Positions 53,212 through 61,059 of a stretch of 64,000 bases of DNA are shown here, piece by piece. This stretch comes from an uncultured Lachnospiraceae bacterium. GTDB taxonomy: Bacteria; Bacillota; Clostridia; Lachnospirales; Lachnospiraceae. A program made the translations under genes and the position numbers. Location: contig CAJUKV010000009.1 in NCBI GenBank assembly GCA_910587305.1, forward strand, positions 31,235 to 95,234. Reading direction: 5' to 3'. The notes under the pieces are model-generated. The model saw only the letters and a list, made by a program, of their open reading frames with translations, was not told the origin of the DNA and did no database searches. Each line of letters begins with the position of its first letter. Position 1 is the stretch's first letter.

Positions 53212-54258
53212 TTAAGCAACTCTTTCTCCCGCTCCCAGAAGCTTTTTTACTGTTTTTTCTCCCATATCCTGCCAAAGATAATCATTAAAGATAAAATACA
53301 GTGGTCTCGTCCTGATTGCCATGATAAAAAGCAGATATTGTCTTGCGTCCGCTCCCCTGCAACATTCCTTCACACCTTTTTTCAGTGCAGCTATATATTC
53401 TTTGGGTAACCTTTTAAAAAACAAATGCAGTATATTTACCAAATTCTTGCGGTTGTCCGTATCCGCCATGCGGATACACCATATGGAAAATCTGACCATA
53501 ACCCTCATTGCAGGAAAATAAAGTTCCTTTTTCCTTTCTTTGGAAATAAATCGCAGTAAATCTTCAAATACCACCAAAACATCCATCCGCTCTTTCCCTC
53601 TCAAAGAGGTTATCTGCGTATCGCTCCCTGTTCTGTAATAGAATCCTGTCTCCCCTATTCCCATACAGGCGGAACACTTCGACAAAAGGTAAAAATGCGG
53701 ATATACATCTTCCCATTTTGTCTTTTCCCGGAATCTGAAATGAATCCGCTTTACAAACTCCATTTGCAGCACTTTCCTGCATTGATTCACTTCAAATCGG
53801 TAAATGTCGGCATTTTCCTGAGGGTTCATAACTACTCCGTCCTCCGGAAATATCCGTTCAAAAAGAGGCTTATCGTACCAGTCTTTCACCACTTTACTGC
53901 CCTCATGGTATATCTGCGGTAAGGACATAATCATTTCTATATTTTCTTCTTTATGCCTCTCAAGATGATGCGCAAACTTCTCAACGTATTGGGGCATCAA
54001 CCAGTCGTCGCTGTCAAGGAAAGAAACATACGGGGTATCCACCAGCTCCATTCCACGGTTTCTGGCTCCGCCAAGTCCCCTGTTCTCCTGAAATATGTAA
54101 TAAATTTTATTTGTCTGTAAATATCTTTTACAGATTTCCTCCGTATCGTCGTCAGAGCCGTCATTGACAATAATCACCTTGTATCTTTCATCTGTCTGCT
54201 GCAGAATGCTCTCAATTGTCCTTGCTATTGTTTTCCCGGAATTATATGCCGGAACCAC
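53212..54258 (-). CDS. Family 2 glycosyltransferase with doubtful start codon
   Basis: 348 aa from a GTG at 54258: VPAYNSGKTIARTIESILQQ, NDGSDDDTEEI, SFLDSDDWLMP and RGLGGARNRGMEL mark a GT2 enzyme. Family members usually begin several residues earlier (M-x-x-I-V-x-F-V-V-P-A-Y-N). Here the frame continues upstream as INEIVTFV to an ATA at 54277-54279, preceded 6 nt away by AGGTGA, and then meets a stop. So either the rare codon ATA initiates, an ATG has mutated, or the GTG is used without a well-placed ribosome site. Confidence 0.8.
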   Translation of the reverse strand: MVPAYNSGKTIARTIESILQQTDERYKVIIVNDGSDDDTEEICKRYLQTNKIYYIFQENRGLGGARNRGMELVDTPYVSFLDSDDWLMPQYVEKFAHHLERHKEENIEMIMSLPQIYHEGSKVVKDWYDKPLFERIFPEDGVVMNPQENADIYRFEVNQCRKVLQMEFVKRIHFRFREKTKWEDVYPHFYLLSKCSACMGIGETGFYYRTGSDTQITSLRGKERMDVLVVFEDLLRFISKERKKELYFPAMRVMVRFSIWCIRMADTDNRKNLVNILHLFFKRLPKEYIAALKKGVKECCRGADARQYLLFIMAIRTRPLYFIFNDYLWQDMGEKTVKKLLGAGERVA

Positions 54259-54304
54259 AAATGTAACTATTTCGTTTATCCCTCATCACCTGCTATCTGT
54301 ATTC

Positions 54305-54455
54305 TAAAACTTTACACTTCCCATCATGCCGCTTTGCCGTACAAACAATACATGAACCATTTCGGAAGAATCGCCTTAAGGCTATTCTTTGAGACGAAAT
54401 ATAGATTCTCTTAGGCGGCGTCTTATGACGCCTTACAAAATCTTTTCGTCTTCTT
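54305..54455. repeat. Family B structured repeat, copy B4
   Basis: GACGAAA pairs with TTTCGTC around AGATT/AATCT and the apical AGGCGGCGTCTTATGACGCC hairpin (54406-54438); GAATCGCC pairs with GGCTATTC just before it with one mismatch. It has the same order as copies B1-B3 and lies between two glycosyltransferase genes. Confidence 0.65.
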
Positions 54456-54460
54456 CACAT

Positions 54461-55522
54461 TTAGCACATATTATAAATTTTTTGTTTTTTTTCGCTTTCT
54501 TTCGAAAATGATTTATTTTCTTTTATCACATATGGCTCCCACTCCACCCCGGCTTCCTTTTCCTTTGTCCTGCTTTCTTCAAAAGCGTTATATTCCATCC
54601 GCCTGATGTGATATTGGGTATCGGATAAAATTCTTCTGTTTGCCGCTATCAGGTCGGATATCAGCCCTATCATAAATGTCAAAAATCCAACGATAATCAA
54701 GGTACATGCCAATATCAGCGATTGTATATGTCCATATCCCTGCCCTATGACAATCAGGTACAAAAACCTGATTCCTATTCCCACGCCGCATAAAAGCGGT
54801 ATGCATGACAAATAGGTAAAACACTTTAGCGGCTGATACATCATATAAGCTCTGAGAATAATCACCATGGACTTTTTGACATAGGACCAGATACTGTGAA
54901 AAAGTCTTGACGGTCTTATATCGGGATTCGTGTGGACAGGCACGCTCCTGACGGCTATCTTATCTCTGCCGGCCTGGACAATTGTTTCCAGTGTGTATGT
55001 ATAATCATTGATCACATTAATGTGCATTGCCGCTTCCCTGGTCATTGCGCGGAATCCGCTGGGCGCGTCGGAAACATTCGTGTTCGACGCCTTCCTCACG
55101 GCCCAGCTTCCAAAATGCTGAAGCTTCTTTTTTAAAAAGGAAAAATGCTCAATTTCATCAATTGGCCTTGCTCCGATAACCATATCGGCTTCCCCATCCA
55201 AAATCGGCTGAATTAAGTGTTGGATGTCATCCGCACAATATTGGTTATCCGCGTCCGTATTCACAATAATGTCAGCCCCGTTTCGAAGACAGCCGTCTAA
55301 TCCGGCCATAAAGCCTCTGGCCAGCCCTTTATTTTGATTAAAGTTTACAATGTGATGAACGCCCCATTTTTCGGCCACCTCAACGGTCGCATCTTTGCTT
55401 CCGTCATTAATAATCAAATATTCGATTTCATCAATGCCCTCAAGTGTTTCCGGCAAATCATTCAACACTGTCTCAAGAGTGTCGGCCTCGTTATAACAGG
55501 GGATTTGAATGATAAGCTTCAT
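54461..55522 (-). CDS. Polyprenyl-phosphate glycosyltransferase, GtrB/DPM1-like
   Basis: 353 aa. GT2 domain LIIQIPCYNEADTLETVLND, INDGSKDATVEV, VNTDADNQYCADDI and DAPSGFRAMTREAAM, then a juxtamembrane helix and two membrane helices (TYLSCIPLLCGVGIGIRFLY; LILACTLIIVGFLTFMIGLI). Such enzymes move a sugar from a nucleotide to undecaprenyl phosphate for use on the outer face. Its ATG overlaps the stop of the SH3 gene (TAATG). The GT-C-like protein two genes upstream is the natural user of its product. Confidence 0.88.
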   Translation of the reverse strand: MKLIIQIPCYNEADTLETVLNDLPETLEGIDEIEYLIINDGSKDATVEVAEKWGVHHIVNFNQNKGLARGFMAGLDGCLRNGADIIVNTDADNQYCADDIQHLIQPILDGEADMVIGARPIDEIEHFSFLKKKLQHFGSWAVRKASNTNVSDAPSGFRAMTREAAMHINVINDYTYTLETIVQAGRDKIAVRSVPVHTNPDIRPSRLFHSIWSYVKKSMVIILRAYMMYQPLKCFTYLSCIPLLCGVGIGIRFLYLIVIGQGYGHIQSLILACTLIIVGFLTFMIGLISDLIAANRRILSDTQYHIRRMEYNAFEESRTKEKEAGVEWEPYVIKENKSFSKESEKKQKIYNMC

Positions 55523-56127
55523 TATTTCTGTTCCTCTTCTGAGTCTAAATCAAATATTTCCACATCATTTGCTCCTATTTTCTTATTATCTTTACTTTTC
55601 TTTTTATCTTTACCAGACTTAATTGTAGCTATCATACCGGTTGCAAAAATTCCTACCACCAAAATCGCAATAACCACAATCCAGATATAGGAGCGTCTCT
55701 GTTCCCCGCGCTGCCTTTCTATTTCTTCAATGACTACTTCATTTTCTATCTCTAAGGCCTCCATTTCTTCATCAAGACCGGCCTCCTCAAGTCCCACAGC
55801 CCCTTTCTCTTCAACTTCAACCTGTAGTTCCGTTACACAATCTACAGGAATATACCCTTTTAGATTCTGATAGGACACCTCATACCATCCATCCTGCGTT
55901 TCACCAATAACCCAAACCGAGGAACCTGCTTTATAGCTTATGACGCTCCCCGCTGTCTCCTCGGGTCTTTCCTTTGCATCATAATCAACCGACATTGTCA
56001 TAATCTGATTTAATTCCGTAACCGCATTTTCCTCCGCACCTGTATCCGCCTTTACCAAAATTGTGTTGAAAGTCAAAAACAAGCCAAACATAAACGACAG
56101 AAAAAATATTTTTCCAACTTTTTTCAT
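55522..56127 (-). CDS. Secreted SH3-domain protein with C-terminal membrane anchor
   Basis: 201 aa. Signal peptide MKKVGKIFFLSFMFGLFLTF...VKA, one bacterial SH3 domain (about 60-110: GSVISYKAGSSVWVIGETQD, WYEVSYQNLKGYIPVDCV), a Glu-rich coiled segment, then a membrane helix (YIWIVVIAILVVGIFATGMI) and a Lys/Asp-rich cytoplasmic tail. The SH3 domain probably binds peptidoglycan. ATG 56127 has AGGAG 4 nt upstream. Sitting between a GtrB-like and a GT-C-like gene, it may tether the glycan machinery to the wall; this is inference. Confidence 0.8.
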   Translation of the reverse strand: MKKVGKIFFLSFMFGLFLTFNTILVKADTGAEENAVTELNQIMTMSVDYDAKERPEETAGSVISYKAGSSVWVIGETQDGWYEVSYQNLKGYIPVDCVTELQVEVEEKGAVGLEEAGLDEEMEALEIENEVVIEEIERQRGEQRRSYIWIVVIAILVVGIFATGMIATIKSGKDKKKSKDNKKIGANDVEIFDLDSEEEQK

Positions 56128-56131
56128 ATTT

Positions 56132-56216
56132 CTCCTCATTTCTGCGAGATGAACAAAGTTCACCTTTGCTTTATTTGCGTTTATCAAGTTTGTGGATGCA
56201 GCGCAGACACAAACCA
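56132..56216. repeat. Family C structured repeat, copy C2
   Basis: TCATTTCTGCG, then GTTTGTGGATGCAGCGCAGA and CACAAAC, matching copy C1 upstream of fucO. As there, the left edge touches the ribosome site of the gene to its left. Confidence 0.6.
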
Positions 56217-56218
56217 AA

Positions 56219-57961
56219 TCATTGTTGGGAATCCGAATAATAATATAAAATAAATGTATTTGTCGTAATACACTTATCGTATATACGTTCAAATTCTTCC
56301 TTCCGCTTCGTATCGCGGCACACTATTAAATAATCTCCTAACGCTTCTATCTGTACTTCCGCCTCATCCTTTATTACGTGAATGGGTATGTCGGGAAGCT
56401 GCATTTGTTGAAAATCTATAAACTCAGGCGCTCCTTCATCCAGATAAACCACCTTTGTTTCAGCGCTGCGATTTTCTAATATTTTTTCGGCAACTCGTAA
56501 GTCTACAAAACTGACTTCATTCACTTTATATGTATACCGGACGCTAACTAACAGACCTGATACAATTTCTATTACTATAATGATGCCAAGTAACCACTCT
56601 GCATTCCTGATTTTAATGGACGCCCAAATAACTCCGGCTATCAGAAGCATTAAGAAAAACCCCAAAAACCATGCATTCCTGAAAAAAGAATAAAAATCAA
56701 AATTATCTTCCTTCAAAAGATAACTGATACCTACAACAAAATACCCCCGTATTCCTTCCATTTTTTCCTTTTCAATAACAGAATATATCGGAAATAGCAT
56801 AAGCCCTGAAATCATTCCCATAGTCAATGTCTCCAGAAAAAGTTTCCGGCTTTGAAGCATTACAGATATCCCGATTATCATAAATACCGGAACAATAAAT
56901 TCAAGATATCTTCCATATACAAGGCAGTCTATTTTCGCAGAACCATGCATATAAATACTGCATATCAGTACTTCGCCAATGAAAGATAGCGACAAAAAAA
57001 CCGCTATCCAGGTTTTTACGTCAACTATACTTTCCTTTTTGTCTCCAAAGTTTTTAATCAGATGCGATGTTTCCCTTATACACCACCCCAACGCCCAATA
57101 AACAATTCCATAGCTTGCCATCCCAAGATAAAACACCTTGGCTATAATTTCTTTGATAAAAGTTAAAAAGCCATAGGGAGTTAATATCTCTTTTATCTTC
57201 CATACCTGACTGATATAATCATTTACAGCCAGCTTTTCAGCGTCCGCTCCTGAAAAAACGGACGTGTACACATTCCTTTTCATAATTACAACCGTCAGTC
57301 CAGCAAGCCCCAGGGCTCCAATCACTGCCAGCATCGCCTTTTTTTGTTTCGTATTGAACAGCCCCCAAAATAACAACGTAAACAAACCGGCTATTACGAT
57401 TCCTACCGAGCGCATATGGACGCTATACATATAAGCAAAACAAACCGCTAAAAGAACCGCAGTCATTATCCGGGGCCTTTGGATAAAACAAATAAACAGA
57501 TACACAATCGCCGTATACAAAAAAAACAAAAGCGCTTCAGCCAGTGTCATCTGCATATAAAAAATCCAGGCCGGGTAAAAAACCGCAATCCCACTGATGA
57601 ATATTCTCTTAATACGGTTGGCTTCCGGAAATAATTTGCCTGTAATAAACTTTAGCAGCAAAAATCCGCCACACATGAGTATCATATTTACAGTTATGGC
57701 TGCGCGATATGCCCTCACCCCGCCTGTAAACAATTTCAATATTGGTATCAATAGCAAGCTGTAACCAAAAGAATAATAGGATCCCATAGCCGCTACCTCC
57801 GACCAGTCATACCCTACTGCTTTTGCTGCGCTTGCCCAGTACCCAAATTCATCCGGATACATGGTAAATCCACAAATTTTAAATATACTATATTGAAAAA
57901 CACTTATTATAATCAAAATCACAAAAACAGAATAACAATATTCTTTTTTTATTTTACGCAT
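56219..57961 (-). CDS. GT-C-type membrane glycosyltransferase, ArnT/PMT-like
   Basis: 580 aa with about eleven membrane helices. The first outer loop holds the acidic motif FTMYPDEFGYWASAA (Asp-Glu), the catalytic feature of lipid-phosphate-sugar dependent GT-C enzymes, and a soluble C-terminal domain of about 100 residues follows the last helix. It should transfer a sugar from undecaprenyl phosphate to an extracellular acceptor. No ribosome site is visible before the ATG at 57961. It is the first gene of the 31-kb run in transcription order. Confidence 0.75.
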   Translation of the reverse strand: MRKIKKEYCYSVFVILIIISVFQYSIFKICGFTMYPDEFGYWASAAKAVGYDWSEVAAMGSYYSFGYSLLLIPILKLFTGGVRAYRAAITVNMILMCGGFLLLKFITGKLFPEANRIKRIFISGIAVFYPAWIFYMQMTLAEALLFFLYTAIVYLFICFIQRPRIMTAVLLAVCFAYMYSVHMRSVGIVIAGLFTLLFWGLFNTKQKKAMLAVIGALGLAGLTVVIMKRNVYTSVFSGADAEKLAVNDYISQVWKIKEILTPYGFLTFIKEIIAKVFYLGMASYGIVYWALGWCIRETSHLIKNFGDKKESIVDVKTWIAVFLSLSFIGEVLICSIYMHGSAKIDCLVYGRYLEFIVPVFMIIGISVMLQSRKLFLETLTMGMISGLMLFPIYSVIEKEKMEGIRGYFVVGISYLLKEDNFDFYSFFRNAWFLGFFLMLLIAGVIWASIKIRNAEWLLGIIIVIEIVSGLLVSVRYTYKVNEVSFVDLRVAEKILENRSAETKVVYLDEGAPEFIDFQQMQLPDIPIHVIKDEAEVQIEALGDYLIVCRDTKRKEEFERIYDKCITTNTFILYYYSDSQQ

Positions 57962-57983
57962 AAAAATCAGGATAAACTTCTTA

Positions 57984-58150
57984 TCCCCGTGAGCTATAAG
58001 CCAAGCAGACGTACCTGCACGGATATTGGGCGACTGCTACAAGCAGTAAAAAACTGCTGCTTCAGTACGTTGCAAATTCGGTGCCCCGTCAGCTTTGCTG
58101 CGGGGTTTTTGACTGTTTTTCATAGCAGAAGCTGCCATTTGGCAGCTTCT
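57984..58150. repeat. Family D repeat (D4) and two hairpins upstream of the glycan gene run
   Basis: 57984-58010 holds the D4 core on the minus strand (CTGCTTGGCTTATAGCTCAC). CCCCGTCAGC (58084-58093) pairs with GCTGCGGGG (58097-58105) and is followed by TTTTTGACTGTTTTT, a plus-strand terminator shape. AGAAGCTGCC (58127-58136) pairs with GGCAGCTTCT (58141-58150) and probably ends the secreted-protein transcript from the right. No clear promoter for the glycan run was found. Confidence 0.55.
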
Positions 58151-58193
58151 GTCCAACCACGCTTAGACACGGATAGTCCATATCCGTAGATAA

Positions 58194-58823
58194 TTAATAT
58201 CTAATGATTGCGTAAGCGCCTGCGCCGCCTGTGATATCAAAGGCAATCGTGCCTTCCTTCTCACTGACATTTGGTAAAATAGAGGTAGCGCCGCCTGCAC
58301 GAACGCATACTACCGCATAAGTTGCTCCTGACTGCAAGAAGTTTTTGGGAATGCCTAGTGAGATTCTGATAGCCGGGCCGTCAGAAGGAAGAAGGCTGTA
58401 CTTACCTGCAGCCATCTTGCCAAGCTCAATGTTAAGCATAGGACCAACTGTCGCTCCCTGAGAAGCAGCAGCCGCATCAATTGCCGCCTTAGCGAGCGGG
58501 CTCTTCTTTACATCCAGGTTTGAAAACTTGCTATACGGCTTTTCATTGCTGGCAAGGCCATACCCGGAAGCAATAGTTGCCACGCCGGTGGTAACTGCCA
58601 TTCCATTTACGTTAGTAGCCATGTAAATGCCGGCAGTAGTAGTTTTTACCCCTCCAACAGAACTGGTGGTAGGGATACTTGACGGACTTGACTCAGTAGC
58701 TTCATCTACAACTGATTTTGTAGATCCCTTTGTGGTAGTAGCTCCAACAGTCATTACAGGAGCCATTACCAGCGACAGAGCCAGTGCGCCAGTCAACACT
58801 TTTTTGATGATACTTGCTTTCAT
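58194..58823 (-). CDS. Small secreted protein, unknown function
   Basis: 209 aa. Signal peptide MKASIIKKVLTGALALSLVM...VGA, then a Ser/Thr-rich stretch and an Ala/Gly-rich beta-type domain (ATVGPMLNIELGKMAAGKYS, GPAIRISLGIPKNF, FDITGGAGAYAIIRY). AGGAGG lies 8 nt before ATG 58823 (another ATG directly precedes it). It has its own strong promoter and faces an XRE regulator gene. I recognise no family. Confidence 0.75.
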   Translation of the reverse strand: MKASIIKKVLTGALALSLVMAPVMTVGATTTKGSTKSVVDEATESSPSSIPTTSSVGGVKTTTAGIYMATNVNGMAVTTGVATIASGYGLASNEKPYSKFSNLDVKKSPLAKAAIDAAAASQGATVGPMLNIELGKMAAGKYSLLPSDGPAIRISLGIPKNFLQSGATYAVVCVRAGGATSILPNVSEKEGTIAFDITGGAGAYAIIRY

Positions 58824-59005
58824 CATTTTTTCCTCCTACATTAAATGTATTTACGGTTCCGGGATTCCCTGATTACAGGACTTTCCCGGAATAACCGCAG
58901 ACAAAGCTATCTGCTACTTCAATCATTAAAAGCCGTGACAAAATTTTTATGAGGATTTTCTAATAAATTGCCACGCCTTAAAACCGTTGAAGTAAAGGGA
59001 CATCA

Positions 59006-59056
59006 CATACCATTGGTATGCTATTTTTAATAGCTTTATATGTAGTATATGCTATT
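59006..59056. promoter_or_regulatory. Candidate operator between secreted protein and XRE regulator
   Basis: CATACCATTGGTATG (59006-59020) is a palindrome, immediately followed by GCTATTTTTAATAGC (59020-59034), another palindrome. The 9-mer TATGCTATT occurs at 59018-59026 and again at 59048-59056. These sites flank and overlap the -10 of the minus-strand promoter. Confidence 0.5.
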
Positions 59057-59072
59057 AATAATATATTTTCAA
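59044..59072 (-). promoter_or_regulatory. Promoter of the secreted-protein gene
   Basis: On the minus strand TTGAAA (59067-59072), a 17-bp spacer and TATACT (59044-59049), about 220 nt upstream of the ATG at 58823. Confidence 0.6.
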
Positions 59073-59145
59073 GTATTTTTTGCTATAAAATCTGAAAACA
59101 TAGATGATAGCTGAGGCTGATTTTCTATCTAAATGAGGTATCAAT

Positions 59146-59592
59146 ATGGCTAACAAAACTTTAGAGCAATATCTTAAGGATTTGCGAAAATCCTGTAATT
59201 ATTCTCAGGAATTTGTTGCTTCGCATTTGAATATTACCAGACAGACATATTCTCATTATGAAACCGGCAGGATTACACCGCCGGTTAATTCTCTGTATAA
59301 TCTTGCCAAGCTATATGGAGTTGCGGTGGAGACTTTCCTGGATCTGGTAGTCACTTATCACATAAATACGGATTTTGCGGTGGAACAACACAAAGAAAAA
59401 AAAGATATGGACGATGAATTATCATTATTTATAGAATTTATAAATGCTCCTGAAAATAGCAAAAAGTTTAAATTTCTAAACAGAAAAGAACGACATCTTC
59501 TCTTTTATTTTCTTTTTCTGGATGCAAGGGATCAGGATGATATTCTCACCTTTATGAAAGTCAAATATCAAAACCGGAAAAAGGGCCAATAA
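59146..59592 (+). CDS. XRE-family transcriptional regulator
   Basis: 148 aa. HTH_3 domain at residues 8-62: YLKDLRKSCNYSQEFVASHL, ITRQTYSHYETGRITPPVNS, LYNLAKLYGVAVETFLDL. The C-terminal 80 residues are charged and helical, for dimerisation or sensing. GAGG lies 8 nt before the ATG. It is divergent from the secreted-protein gene and the palindromes between them are probably its operator. Confidence 0.87.
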   Translation: MANKTLEQYLKDLRKSCNYSQEFVASHLNITRQTYSHYETGRITPPVNSLYNLAKLYGVAVETFLDLVVTYHINTDFAVEQHKEKKDMDDELSLFIEFINAPENSKKFKFLNRKERHLLFYFLFLDARDQDDILTFMKVKYQNRKKGQ

Positions 59593-59630
59593 CTCTTTCT
59601 CTCACCCCTGGGCAACCCCCATCGGACAAC

Positions 59631-59679
59631 AAACAAAGCCCCGGAAATAGTCTTTACCGACATCTCCAAGGCTTTGTTT
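59631..59679. terminator. Bidirectional terminator between XRE and degV genes
   Basis: AAACAAAGCC (59631-59640) pairs with GGCTTTGTTT (59670-59679), with T-rich sequence on both sides. It separates the convergent genes. Confidence 0.65.
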
Positions 59680-59717
59680 ATTGTCTGTTCTTTAAAACTT
59701 TATTTCTATTTCCTATA

Positions 59718-60554
59718 TTATAATGTCACAATCACGCCCCCATCATTGGCATACATGCTGCTGACGCCCATTGTATCCATGATAAGCACATCCTTCACCT
59801 TTATTTTAGACAGAACCATTTCCTTCACGCTCTCTGCCCGCTGCAGGCAATTGCAGTGGGTAATCATAAGGGTCTTTTCCTCAGGCCGGACGGCCTCCTT
59901 CGCTACAATATCCGCCATCTTCGCAAGTGCCTTTTTGATGCCGATCGCCTGCCCCAATTGAATAATCTCCCCTTTGGTCGCTCCCATAACCGGCTTGATG
60001 CTTAAGGTGGAGGCAACCAGCGCTTTCACCCGGCTAAGCCGTCCGTTTTTCCGAAGCGTCTCCAAATTATCCAGTACAAAATAGGTGTTCATCCCGTCCC
60101 TGTAATCCGTAAGCTTTTGGCAGATTTCCGCAAAAGGCAATCCTTCCTCTGACCACTGCGCCGCCTTAAAGGCCAATTGGGTTTCCCCGCAGCTGGCGGA
60201 TTCGGAATCGCACACAAAAATATTTTTGGCTCCATATTTTTCCTGATACAGCTTCTTTCCAACCTCCGCGCTGTTATAACTTCCGCTTAATTTGGAAGAC
60301 AGTGTGAACACAAACACATTTTCCGCGTCCGTATGATAGGAATCCCTGAATTTTTCCGGAGAGGGACAAAAGGATTTCGGACAGTTAGGTGATGCCGCAA
60401 CCTTTGATAAAAAGTACGCCTGATTAAAATTCTCATCATCCATAATCAGCTCGCCTTCAACTTCAAGCCCCAGGGGAATACGCTCATACCTTGAATCCCC
60501 TTTATATTTTCCGGGGAACTCGCAACAGCTGTCCGCTACTATTTTATAACTCAT
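59718..60554 (-). CDS. DegV-family fatty-acid-binding protein
   Basis: 278 aa. YKIVADSCCEFPG and FVFTLSSKLSGSYNSAE carry the DegV signature around the bound acyl chain, and LETLRKNGRLSRVKALVAS with SIKPVM complete it. DegV/FakB proteins present fatty acids to FakA kinase; the fakA gene is not here. GGGAGGAG precedes ATG 60554 by 4 nt. Monocistronic. Confidence 0.9.
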   Translation of the reverse strand: MSYKIVADSCCEFPGKYKGDSRYERIPLGLEVEGELIMDDENFNQAYFLSKVAASPNCPKSFCPSPEKFRDSYHTDAENVFVFTLSSKLSGSYNSAEVGKKLYQEKYGAKNIFVCDSESASCGETQLAFKAAQWSEEGLPFAEICQKLTDYRDGMNTYFVLDNLETLRKNGRLSRVKALVASTLSIKPVMGATKGEIIQLGQAIGIKKALAKMADIVAKEAVRPEEKTLMITHCNCLQRAESVKEMVLSKIKVKDVLIMDTMGVSSMYANDGGVIVTL

Positions 60555-60914
60555 AATGCTCCTCCCTATTTTCAATAGCCCTGTAATTCATTTAAATTCC
60601 GGATAAGTCCAGTGCATGCCGGCCTGCTTTACAGCCTGATAAAAGGAAACTCCGCTGACATCACATATTCTAATTTTTGTATCTTTTAAATCATGTTTCA
60701 AAAACTATGCAGACTTCTTTCGTCCACCATACAATGTGGTTTTCATTACCAGTTATAATAGCATATGATTCCCACCGTGTAAAGCAATAATTCCGCCAAT
60801 CTACAATTTTTGTAGCCTTAATTGTAACAGATGGATGACGAAACGGCCTTTTCGAACAATTACAGCCGAATGGTCGTACCGAACAGTCGTATAGATGGCA
60901 CAGCGATATAATGA
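60555..60914. other. Gene-free stretch
   Basis: Starts with CCCTATTTTCAATAGCCC, like the opening of family B repeats, but the hairpins that follow there are missing. The rest shows short imperfect palindromes and no gene. Confidence 0.4.
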
Positions 60915-60943
60915 TTGATATTATGAATCAAGTTAAGTATAAT
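60915..60943 (+). promoter_or_regulatory. Sigma-A type promoter of the Rpn-like gene
   Basis: TTGATA (60915-60920), 17-bp spacer, TATAAT (60938-60943), about 115 nt before the ATG at 61060. Confidence 0.65.
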
Positions 60944-61059
60944 AAGACCATAAAAGAAATTTTTTTACACAGGAAAATCCGACTGTCCCGGTAAAATCAA
61001 CGGCCGGCTCGCTCCGCGAATTGGCTTATAAGACAAAAAGCTTAAGGAAGGAAGGCAAA

